Below are positions 57,953 through 64,000 of a stretch of DNA of 64,000 bases, one piece after another. The notes beneath the pieces were generated by a model. It was not told where the DNA came from, did not search any database, and was given only the letters and a program-made list of their open reading frames with translations. Position 1 is the stretch's first letter, and each line of letters begins with the position of its first letter. The DNA is from Massilia cavernae (GTDB lineage Bacteria > Pseudomonadota > Gammaproteobacteria > Burkholderiales > Burkholderiaceae_D): the NCBI RefSeq assembly GCF_003590855.1, contig NZ_QYUP01000151.1, positions 1 through 64,000 of the forward strand, written 5' to 3'. The position numbers and the translations under genes were made by a program.

Positions 57953-57995
57953 TTCAGTTCGCGTTCAGCTTGTGTTCAGGTTCGGCCACCAGGCT
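57953..57995 (+). promoter_or_regulatory. Triple TTCAG repeat promoter of PstS-like gene 3
   Basis: Half-sites at 57953 (TTCAGTTCGCG), 57964 (TTCAGCTTGTG) and 57975 (TTCAGGTTCGG). CAGGCT (57990-57995) begins 15 nt after the third. An extra pair lies upstream at 57900 and 57911. Confidence 0.75.
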
Positions 57996-58032
57996 CGGCA
58001 TTCCATGGCCCCCCAAAAATCAAGGAATACCG

Positions 58033-59037
58033 ATGAAAACACCCTCGTCCCGCACCCGCGCCAGCCTTGCGGCCGCGCTCTTGCTGGCCGCCGGCGGCAG
58101 CGCCGCGGCGCACGCTCCCGGCACGCTGCCCGCGCCGGATGCTCCCTATGTCACGGCGCAGGGCGCCGTGCGCGTGGTTGGCTATAACGATATGCAGGAA
58201 ATGCTCGAGGCGCTGAACCGGCTGTTCGCAAAGTCCCATCCCGGGATACGCTTCGAGCTGCAGCTGAAGGGAACCCGCACCGCGCCGCCCGCCTTGGCCA
58301 GCGGCGGCTCGCTGTTCGCACCCATGGGCGCCGAATTCTCGGATGCGGAACTGGCCGCCTACCGCCAGGTGGCCGGCCATGCGCCGCTGGCGATCCGGGT
58401 CGCGCATGCATCGCTCGATCCACGTGCGCTGTCCTCGCCGCTGGCCCTGTATGTCAACCACAGCAATCCCCTGCGCGAATTGACGCTGGCCCAGGCCATG
58501 GCCGCCTTCACTGCCGGCATTGACGGCCGCACGGCGCTGGTGTGGGGCGACCTTGGGCTGGGCGGCGCATGGGCCACCCGCCAAGTGCGGCTGTGCGGCC
58601 TTGCGCCCGATACAGCGCTCGGCATCTTCATGCGGCGCCACCATTTCGACGGCCGCCAGTATGCTTCCCACTTCCAGGGCTTCAGGCAATCGGCCGACGC
58701 GGTCAGCTGCGTCGCAGGGTCGCCGGCGGCGCTGGGCTTTGCCGGCAGCAACCGGGTCGCGCCCGGCGCCAGGATCCTGGCGGTTGCCCCGGCAAGCGGC
58801 GGGCACGCCGTCCTGCCCAGCGCCAGCGCAGTCGCCGCGGGCGGCTACCCGCTGGACCGCCATTTGCTGATTTATGTACGCAAGGTTCCGGGAAAACCGC
58901 TGGAACCGCTGGCCGAGGCTTACCTGCGCATGGCGCTGTCGCCTGCGGGACAGCAGGCGATCGGCAGCGGCACCCTGGGTTACCAGCCCTTGAATCCGCA
59001 AGAGCTTGCGGATGAGCTGGGCAAACTGGGAGAATGA
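58033..59037 (+). CDS. PstS-like binding protein, divergent copy
   Basis: A 334-residue secreted protein (signal ASLAAALLLAAGGSAAAHA). It keeps LVWGDLGLGGAWATRQVRLCG and the YPLDRHLLIYVRKVPGKPLEP end segment but has lost much of the glycine-rich oxyanion loop (LKGTRTAPPALASGGSLFA). This is the most divergent of the four PstS-like proteins and may bind something else. ATG 58033 follows AAGGAATACC. Own promoter with triple repeats. Confidence 0.82.
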   Translation: MKTPSSRTRASLAAALLLAAGGSAAAHAPGTLPAPDAPYVTAQGAVRVVGYNDMQEMLEALNRLFAKSHPGIRFELQLKGTRTAPPALASGGSLFAPMGAEFSDAELAAYRQVAGHAPLAIRVAHASLDPRALSSPLALYVNHSNPLRELTLAQAMAAFTAGIDGRTALVWGDLGLGGAWATRQVRLCGLAPDTALGIFMRRHHFDGRQYASHFQGFRQSADAVSCVAGSPAALGFAGSNRVAPGARILAVAPASGGHAVLPSASAVAAGGYPLDRHLLIYVRKVPGKPLEPLAEAYLRMALSPAGQQAIGSGTLGYQPLNPQELADELGKLGE

Positions 59038-59063
59038 AGGCGGGAGCAAGATAGTTAACAAGT

Positions 59064-59106
59064 TTCAAGCCGCGTTCAGGTTAAATTTAGTCTTGGCGTT
59101 CACTAT
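59064..59106 (+). promoter_or_regulatory. Triple TTCAG-type repeat promoter of PstS-like gene 4
   Basis: Half-sites at 59064 (TTCAAGCCGCG), 59075 (TTCAGGTTAAA) and 59086 (TTTAGTCTTGG); CACTAT (59101-59106) begins 15 nt after the third. Confidence 0.7.
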
Positions 59107-59137
59107 TTGCCCACCAATTACAGAATGGAGGCTACAC

Positions 59138-60367
59138 ATGAATAAATCCACTACCCGATTCGCGCGCGCCCAACGCAGGCACGCACGGCGGGACAGTGCC
59201 CCGCTGCTGCGCGCCAGTGTGGCCGCCTGCCTCGCGCTGGCCGCCGGCGCATGCGCGGCGTCGGCCGACCCGGCCAAGCCGCTGGCACCGCTGGCGCCGA
59301 ACCAGATGCTGCAGATGGTCTACCCGGCGCCTGCGACGACGGTGCCGCAGACGCCCGAGCAAACCGAAGCGTCGCGCCGGACCGGCCGCAAGGCGCCGAC
59401 GCCGGAAGTGCTGCAGCCGACGCTCGACAGCGCCCTGCCCTCCTACCGTCCGCGCACCGACATCAAGCTGTCCGGCACCTTCAAGGGCGGCGCGTCCGAC
59501 GTCTTGCCGGGCGTGGTCGGCCTGTGGTTCAAGCGCTTCCAGAAAATGTATCCAAACGTGAAAATGAGCATCATCCCGCCGTTCGCGGGCAGCCTGGGCG
59601 CCAAGGAACTGGTCAAGCAGAACGTCGATTTCGTGTTCGTCTCGCGCGAGCTGAAGCCGGAAGACCTGGTCGAATTCAAGGCCAAGTTCGGCTACGATCC
59701 CCTGAGCGTCCCGATCTCGGGCGGCTCCTACCGCCACTTCGGCTTCCTCGACGCGGTCGGCTTTTTCGTCCACAAGGACAACCCGCTCGAGAAGATCACC
59801 TTCGAACAGCTCGACGCCATCTACTCGAGCACGCGCCACCGCGGCGGCGCCGCCATCACCACCTGGGGCCAGCTGGGCCTGGGCGGCGAGTGGGCCGACA
59901 AGCCGATCCACGCCTACGGAATCAAGCCGTGGAACGGTTTCGAGGAATTCGTGCGCCAGCGTGTCCTGAGCAGCGACGGCAAGCGCGGCGAATGGAACGA
60001 CAAGGTCACATTCGAGAAAGTGGTATTCCCGATGGCGCGCCACGGCGCGGAAGACCGCTACAGCATCGGCTACACCGGCATGGCCTACCTCGACGCCGGC
60101 GTCAAGCTGATCCCGGTCGGGGAAACCGCGGCAGGCCCGTTCGATGCGCCGACGTACGAAAGCGTCGCGTTGGCGACCTACCCGCTGAGCCGCCTGATCT
60201 ACTTCAACCTGAACAAGACCCCGGGCAAGCCGCTGAACCCGGTGCTGGAAGAGTTCATCAAGTACATGCTCAGCAAGGAGGGCCAGCAAGCCGTGCTCGA
60301 TCACGCGATCTATGTTCCGCTGCGTTCCGGGCAAGCCGAAGGCGCACGCGCGCTGCTGGCCAAATAA
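59138..60367 (+). CDS. PstS-like (PBP_like_2) periplasmic binding protein, long form
   Basis: A 409-residue protein with a long basic N-region, then a hydrophobic signal ending in AAGACAASA. About 80 residues of Pro/Thr-rich linker precede the binding domain. That domain has IKLSGTFKGGASDVLPGVVG, FVFVSRELKPEDLVEFK, TTWGQLGLGGEWADKPIHAYG and YPLSRLIYFNLNKTPGKPL. The linker is absent from the other copies and could span part of the periplasm toward a receptor. GGAG precedes ATG 59138. A strong terminator follows. Confidence 0.87.
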   Translation: MNKSTTRFARAQRRHARRDSAPLLRASVAACLALAAGACAASADPAKPLAPLAPNQMLQMVYPAPATTVPQTPEQTEASRRTGRKAPTPEVLQPTLDSALPSYRPRTDIKLSGTFKGGASDVLPGVVGLWFKRFQKMYPNVKMSIIPPFAGSLGAKELVKQNVDFVFVSRELKPEDLVEFKAKFGYDPLSVPISGGSYRHFGFLDAVGFFVHKDNPLEKITFEQLDAIYSSTRHRGGAAITTWGQLGLGGEWADKPIHAYGIKPWNGFEEFVRQRVLSSDGKRGEWNDKVTFEKVVFPMARHGAEDRYSIGYTGMAYLDAGVKLIPVGETAAGPFDAPTYESVALATYPLSRLIYFNLNKTPGKPLNPVLEEFIKYMLSKEGQQAVLDHAIYVPLRSGQAEGARALLAK

Positions 60368-60398
60368 GCTCTCCGCTCCCGCGACCGCGGGAGAAAAC

Positions 60399-60434
60399 AA
60401 GGCCGGCAACCGCGATGCGGTCCCGGCCTTTTTC
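60399..60434 (+). terminator. Intrinsic terminator after PstS-like gene 4
   Basis: Two-tier stem AAGGCCGG ... CCGGCCTT with inner ACCGC-GAT-GCGGT, followed by TTTTTC. It lies 32 nt past the stop codon. Confidence 0.9.
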
Positions 60435-60453
60435 ATTGTCCCCTGCCTTGTGC

Positions 60454-61329
60454 CTAGCGCGCCTGGCGTTGCGGGCCGACCGGCACGATGACGCCGTCGG
60501 CGACCAGGGCCGCGAACTCCTCTTCCTGCCGTGCGCAAAAGCGCGCCTCATCGCCTGCCAGCGCCGTCTCGGGGACAGGCGTGCGGCCTGGCACGCGCCC
60601 GGCTGGGGCGCAGTGTACCTCGCTATCGCGCCAGCCGAGGGCGGACGCGGCATCGGCGACGACGCCGACAAAACTGTCCGGGCCGCTCAAATACAGGTGT
60701 TTTCCAGGTTCCGGGCCAGCCAGTACGCCATCGATATCGAGCAACTGAGATGGCGGACCGTCGCTGAAGTGCAGGCTGACGCGCGCGGCATATGGGCACT
60801 GGCTGAGGTACTGGAGGAAGGCCATGTCACGCGCCGACCGGCCGCGGTAGTGCAGCACGAACGCGGCGCCGCTGCCCGCCAGTTGCGCGGCCACGCCGAG
60901 TAACGACGCGATCCCGACATCGCCGGCGATCAGCACGGAAAACCGCGCCGGACGCGCCAGCTCGAAACCGCTTGCGGGAAGCCCGGCCTGCAGCACGTCG
61001 CCGGCCCGCACCAGCTGGTGAAGGCCGCGCGAGACAGCGCAGCCGTTATGCTTGCATGGGACGGCGATCAGGTAGCGCTGGGTGTCGCCAGGGGCGTTAC
61101 ACAGTGCGAAACGTGCCGTCTGCCCCAGGAGTTCCAGTTCGATGTGCGCGCCGGCGCCGAACGGCGGCAAGGCGCCTCCCGCCAGCGGCACCAGGTCGAA
61201 CAGCACGGTGTCGCCGCTGTCCTGCCACCTGCGGGCGACCCGCACCAGCATGCGGCCGCCGGGCGTGTCCGCCCGGCGCGCACTGCGGTGGCGGAGCCGG
61301 AAAACAAGGCGCTGACAGAAGTTGCGCAT
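60454..61329 (-). CDS. PDR/VanB-like flavin reductase lacking the ferredoxin domain
   Basis: A 291-residue protein with a ferredoxin-reductase-type FAD/NAD(P) module: FGAGAHIELELLGQTARFALCN, YLIAVPCKHNGCAVSRGLH, VLIAGDVGIASLLGVAAQL and HLYLSGPDSFVG. In VanB-type enzymes the flavin motif is R-x-Y-S-L; here it is R-F-A-L. The usual C-terminal [2Fe-2S] domain with four Cys is absent. It might reduce ferric complexes rather than feed an oxygenase. ATG 61329 is chosen because the upstream GTG would put a 32-nt palindrome inside the gene. Confidence 0.75.
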   Translation of the reverse strand: MRNFCQRLVFRLRHRSARRADTPGGRMLVRVARRWQDSGDTVLFDLVPLAGGALPPFGAGAHIELELLGQTARFALCNAPGDTQRYLIAVPCKHNGCAVSRGLHQLVRAGDVLQAGLPASGFELARPARFSVLIAGDVGIASLLGVAAQLAGSGAAFVLHYRGRSARDMAFLQYLSQCPYAARVSLHFSDGPPSQLLDIDGVLAGPEPGKHLYLSGPDSFVGVVADAASALGWRDSEVHCAPAGRVPGRTPVPETALAGDEARFCARQEEEFAALVADGVIVPVGPQRQAR

Positions 61330-61347
61330 GGGGGTCGTCACAGAAAG

Positions 61348-61379
61348 GCAGGCACGGCCAGCGCGCTGGCCGTGCCTGC
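61348..61379. terminator. 32-nt perfect palindrome after TonB receptor 2
   Basis: Arms GCAGGCACGGCCAGC (61348-61362) and the exact complement (61365-61379) around GC. On the minus strand CTTTCTG follows, a weak T-tract. Likely ends or attenuates the receptor transcript before the reductase gene. Confidence 0.6.
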
Positions 61380-61395
61380 GGGTCACTGAGGCGCT

Positions 61396-63693
61396 CTAGA
61401 AGCGCGTACGCATCGACACCGCCACCGAACGCGGCGCGCCAGGCAGCACCGCCAGCTCGCCGAAGAAGCCGGCGCTCTCGTAGTACTTCTTGTCGAACAG
61501 GTTGCTGAACTTCAGGGTGAAGTCGAACTTGCCGAGGTCGTAGTAGATACCAAGGTCGGCCACCGAATACGACGGCAGCTTGAGCACCTTCAGCGCCGTT
61601 GCGCGCTGGGCCGCGGTGCCGTTGGTGAGCGTTTGCGGGATGGTGCCGGCACGTTCGCTGGTGTACACGAAACCCAGCCCGACACCCAGTCCCTTGAGCG
61701 CGCCCGAATCGATATCGTAGCGCGACCACAGGTTCATGTTGTTGCGCGGGGCGTTGTCCAGGCGCGCGCCCACCTGCACCGGATCGGTCGATTCGGTGAT
61801 GGTCGACAGCGTGTGGGCGATGCCGGCGGTGAACTGCCAGTTCTTGAGCGGGTTGGCGTTGATCTCGAACTCGATGCCTTGCGAGCGCTGTCCGCCGATC
61901 TGCGCAGAGCATGCGCCGGACACGCCGGCGTTGCATGCGGTGGCGATCAGCACGTCTTCCTTCTCGATGCGGAACAAGGCCAGGTTGGACTGCAGCCTGC
62001 CGTCATAGAGTTCGGCCTTGGCGCCCACTTCGACCTGCCTTGCCGTCACCGGCTTGAACGGATTGGCGCCGCTGGTGTCCTGCGAACTGGCCGGGGTCGG
62101 CACGTAGGAGGCGCTGTAGCTCGTATAGATCGTCCATTGCTCGCTCGGCTGGTACATCAGGCCGGCCATCGGCACGAATTTCTGGCTGCTCTTTTCGCGC
62201 TTCGGCGTCACCAGCGGGTATTTCAGGTCCTCGAAGCTCTGGTGCTCGCGCGCGTAGCGGCCGCCGATATTGAGCTTCCAGTGTTCCGACAGGGTCATCA
62301 GGTCGGAAAAATAGATGCCCTTGCCGGTCGATTTGGTGAAGCGGTCGGTGTCGCTGGCCACGCCGGTCGCGCTGACGTTGCGCACCGGATAGCTCGACAG
62401 CGGGCCGACCATGCCATGGCGCGGGTTGTACACCGAAATATCCAGCGAGGTCGGGCCGGTGGCCGGCGCATCGAAGTACTGCAGGCGCAGCGTGTCGGCG
62501 CTGTCGCGGCCCCAGCTCAGGCCGACCAGCACCTTGTGGCTGATGGCGCCAGTGTCGACCGGGATGGTCAGGCTGGTGTCGACCGAATCGTACTTGCGCT
62601 CGTTGTCCTGCACGCGCGCGCGGCGCTGGATGTCGACCAGGTTCGGACGGATCGCGTTGACGTCGAACGATTCCTGCGAATCTTCGCTGCGCACGCTGCG
62701 GGCGCCGAAGTTCCACTCCACGCCACTCTCGAACGAATGGGCCAGCGCCAGGTTGGCCGCGGTGCCGGACTCCTTCTGGAAGTCGTCCAGCTCCTGGTAG
62801 CGGGTGGCGATCGGTGCCACGCGGCCGATGTCGCGGTCCGGCGCGACCAGGAAGGTGTCGTAGGACACGCGCGTCTTGCGGTATTCGAGGCCCAGCGTGG
62901 CCGAGGTGCTGGGCGTGATATTCCAGCGCAGGCTTGGCGCGAGATAGCTCGACTTATCGTAGGTGGAGTCGCGCCACTTGTCGACGTCGCCCTTCTGCGC
63001 CACCAGCCGGTAGGCCAGCCTGCGGTCGTCGTCGAGCGGGCCGGTCAGGTCGAGCGAGACATCGTAGCCGGTGGCGTCGCCCAGGTCCATACCGTTGCCG
63101 GTGTAGGCAGTCGCCTTGACCGCCAGTTCGGCGGCGCGCTTGAACTTCGGCTTTTTCGAGATCATGTTGACAAAGCCGCCAGGCTGGGCCTGGCCATACA
63201 GCACCGAGGCCGGGCCCTTGACCACTTCGATATGGTCGACGCCGATGGTCGGCGGCGAACCGAAGCGGCCGGTCAGGCCGGGCAGCCCATCGACCATGAT
63301 CGCGTTCTTGTCGTTGCCGCTGGTCTTGAAGCCGCGGATCGACATGTCATAGCCGGTATTGCCGGCCCGCTTGATGCCGGTCATGTAGTTGTACAGGTCG
63401 GCTATATTGGTCGTTTCGATCGCCTTCATGAAGTCGCCGGTGTAGGCGGCTACCGAGAATGGCGTATCGAGCACGCTGGCGTCGCCCTTCATGGCGCTGG
63501 ATGCACCGGTGGCCACGAAGCGGCCGACAACCGTCACCGCCTGGACCGGGCCGGTGACCGCAGGGGCTTCCTGGCTTGTCTCGGCGGGTTCGCTGACGGC
63601 AGTTGCGTCCGGGGCGGCCTGGGCATAGGCGGCCTGGCCCATGCCGACCGGCAGGGCGGCCAGGATGGCGTACGCCAGCTTTTTCATCTTCAT
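61396..63693 (-). CDS. TonB-dependent siderophore-type receptor 2
   Basis: A 765-residue outer-membrane receptor, clearly paralogous to receptor 1. Both share YNYMTGIKR(A/S)GNTG, MSIRGFKT, GNDKNAIMVDGLPG, VVKGPASVLYGQAQPGGFVN and the terminal aromatic end (VAVSMRTRF). A loop again has two Cys (ATACNAGVSGACSAQIGGQR). No signalling extension is seen. GAAGGAGA precedes ATG. It is followed by the truncated flavin reductase, and its promoter carries repeat half-sites. Probably imports a related but distinct ligand. Confidence 0.93.
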   Translation of the reverse strand: MKMKKLAYAILAALPVGMGQAAYAQAAPDATAVSEPAETSQEAPAVTGPVQAVTVVGRFVATGASSAMKGDASVLDTPFSVAAYTGDFMKAIETTNIADLYNYMTGIKRAGNTGYDMSIRGFKTSGNDKNAIMVDGLPGLTGRFGSPPTIGVDHIEVVKGPASVLYGQAQPGGFVNMISKKPKFKRAAELAVKATAYTGNGMDLGDATGYDVSLDLTGPLDDDRRLAYRLVAQKGDVDKWRDSTYDKSSYLAPSLRWNITPSTSATLGLEYRKTRVSYDTFLVAPDRDIGRVAPIATRYQELDDFQKESGTAANLALAHSFESGVEWNFGARSVRSEDSQESFDVNAIRPNLVDIQRRARVQDNERKYDSVDTSLTIPVDTGAISHKVLVGLSWGRDSADTLRLQYFDAPATGPTSLDISVYNPRHGMVGPLSSYPVRNVSATGVASDTDRFTKSTGKGIYFSDLMTLSEHWKLNIGGRYAREHQSFEDLKYPLVTPKREKSSQKFVPMAGLMYQPSEQWTIYTSYSASYVPTPASSQDTSGANPFKPVTARQVEVGAKAELYDGRLQSNLALFRIEKEDVLIATACNAGVSGACSAQIGGQRSQGIEFEINANPLKNWQFTAGIAHTLSTITESTDPVQVGARLDNAPRNNMNLWSRYDIDSGALKGLGVGLGFVYTSERAGTIPQTLTNGTAAQRATALKVLKLPSYSVADLGIYYDLGKFDFTLKFSNLFDKKYYESAGFFGELAVLPGAPRSVAVSMRTRF

Positions 63694-63749
63694 ACTGTCT
63701 CCTTCATTGTTTTGTGTGTTGCGGGATTACGAACCTTTACGATGGCCCG

Positions 63750-63792
63750 AGTCTGGACCCGCAACCTGAAAGCAACCTGAACTCCACGTAAA
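63750..63792 (-). promoter_or_regulatory. TTCAG repeat promoter of TonB receptor 2
   Basis: Perfect half-sites start at 63781 (TTCAGGTTGCT) and 63770 (TTCAGGTTGCG), with a weak third upstream at 63792 (TTTACGTGGAG). CAGACT (63755-63750) begins 15 nt after the last. Confidence 0.78.
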
Positions 63793-63832
63793 TGTGCGTT
63801 CAGCAGCGCATTTCCCGTTGCCGCCCTGTTTT

Positions 63833-63864
63833 TTCAGGTTGCATTCAGGTTGCGGCGCCAATAT
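63833..63864 (+). promoter_or_regulatory. TTCAG repeat promoter of the gene at the window edge
   Basis: Half-sites at 63833 (TTCAGGTTGCA) and 63844 (TTCAGGTTGCG), then CAATAT (63859-63864) 15 nt after the second start. The closest match to consensus in the window. Confidence 0.78.
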
Positions 63865-63953
63865 TCGCCAGTGCCCAGCCCTGGCGCAGTCCGGCCGGCG
63901 CCCCACCCTTGTTCTTCAACCGTCATTTGCACCGAAAGCGACGAAAGCACAAC

Positions 63954-64000
63954 ATGCCTGTTCCAAGCACTCTTTCCTACCGCACGCGGCTGCGCAGCCT
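63954..64000 (+). CDS. Start of an unidentified gene, cut by window end
   Basis: Fifteen codons are visible, MPVPSTLSYRTRLRS. The basic RTRLR stretch could be the start of a signal peptide. It follows the best-matching repeat promoter by about 90 nt, so it should belong to the same regulon. No function can be assigned. Confidence 0.45.
   Translation, partial: MPVPSTLSYRTRLRS

Noticed and set aside
61327-61386. GTG start at 61386 for the flavin reductase
   Set aside because: It would place a perfect 32-nt palindrome in the coding region and adds no domain sequence; ATG 61329 is preferred.
61633-63780. 715-codon open frame on the + strand
   Set aside because: Antisense shadow of TonB receptor 2.
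48153-63792. Fur boxes at the TonB receptor promoters
   Set aside because: I looked for GATAAT-ATTATC type repeats upstream of both receptors and found none convincing.
42370-63864. Pho box interpretation of the direct repeats
   Set aside because: The 11-bp period and distance to -10 match PhoB promoters, but the half-site is TTCAG-x-TTG, not CTGTCAT, and no pst or pho genes are present. A different OmpR-type regulator is more likely.

Overview
The window is high-GC chromosomal DNA of a betaproteobacterium. Gene content and order (pnp/rpsO, an ilv-pssA-leuA block, a complete isc operon, Bug-type and Omp32-like proteins, DUF3619/DUF3106 neighbours of a sigma factor) point to Burkholderiales, most likely an Oxalobacteraceae member close to Massilia/Duganella. 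This placement is an inference from sequence character, not from a database search.

Left part (1-25 kb), ordinary core with small accessory pieces. It opens with a higBA toxin-antitoxin pair cut by the window edge (higB frameshifted), then pnp and rpsO, a lipoprotein, a patatin-like lipoprotein, a short-chain dehydrogenase with a divergent AraC regulator, and the branched-chain amino acid block read right to left (ilvI-ilvH-ilvC-SIMPL protein-pssA-leuA). A sigma factor unit (sigma, DUF3619, DUF3106, RDD) follows. Next is a TetR-SDR-MFS cassette with two matching 18-bp palindromic operators, then an SPFH lipoprotein, a HerA-like ATPase, a GNAT/glyoxalase pair and a chemoreceptor.

Middle part (25-41 kb). 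A pseudouridine-synthase homologue with an altered catalytic residue, threonine aldolase and a methyltransferase precede the isc iron-sulfur operon (iscR-S-U-A-hscB-hscA-fdx-iscX), which has a clear IscR-type box. After CBS, universal-stress and maleylacetoacetate isomerase genes comes a nested mobile region. There an IS4-family element with 20-bp inverted repeats and a 10-bp target duplication has landed inside the terminal hairpin of an IS200/IS605 element that carries an intact tnpA and a decayed tnpB.

Right part (41-64 kb), the most interesting region. About 22 kb holds an isocitrate-dehydrogenase-like enzyme, a beta-propeller protein, a porin-response regulator-histidine kinase operon, four orphan PstS-like binding proteins, two paralogous TonB-dependent receptors, an Fbp/Afu-type ABC importer, a Bug-family binding protein, a truncated PDR-type oxidoreductase, an HTH-like protein and a 47-residue membrane microprotein. 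Eleven promoters here share one architecture: direct repeats of a TTCAG-type half-site with an exact 11-bp period, the last half-site starting exactly 15 nt before a -10-like hexamer. This looks like one regulon of the encoded OmpR-family two-component system, devoted to uptake of an unknown ligand. Candidates are a ferric-tricarboxylate complex or a phosphorylated compound.

Four non-transposon genes (higB, a uracil-DNA-glycosylase-like gene, chaC, the ABC permease) each appear to lack a single base in a short G/C run. That pattern suggests sequence errors as much as real pseudogenes.
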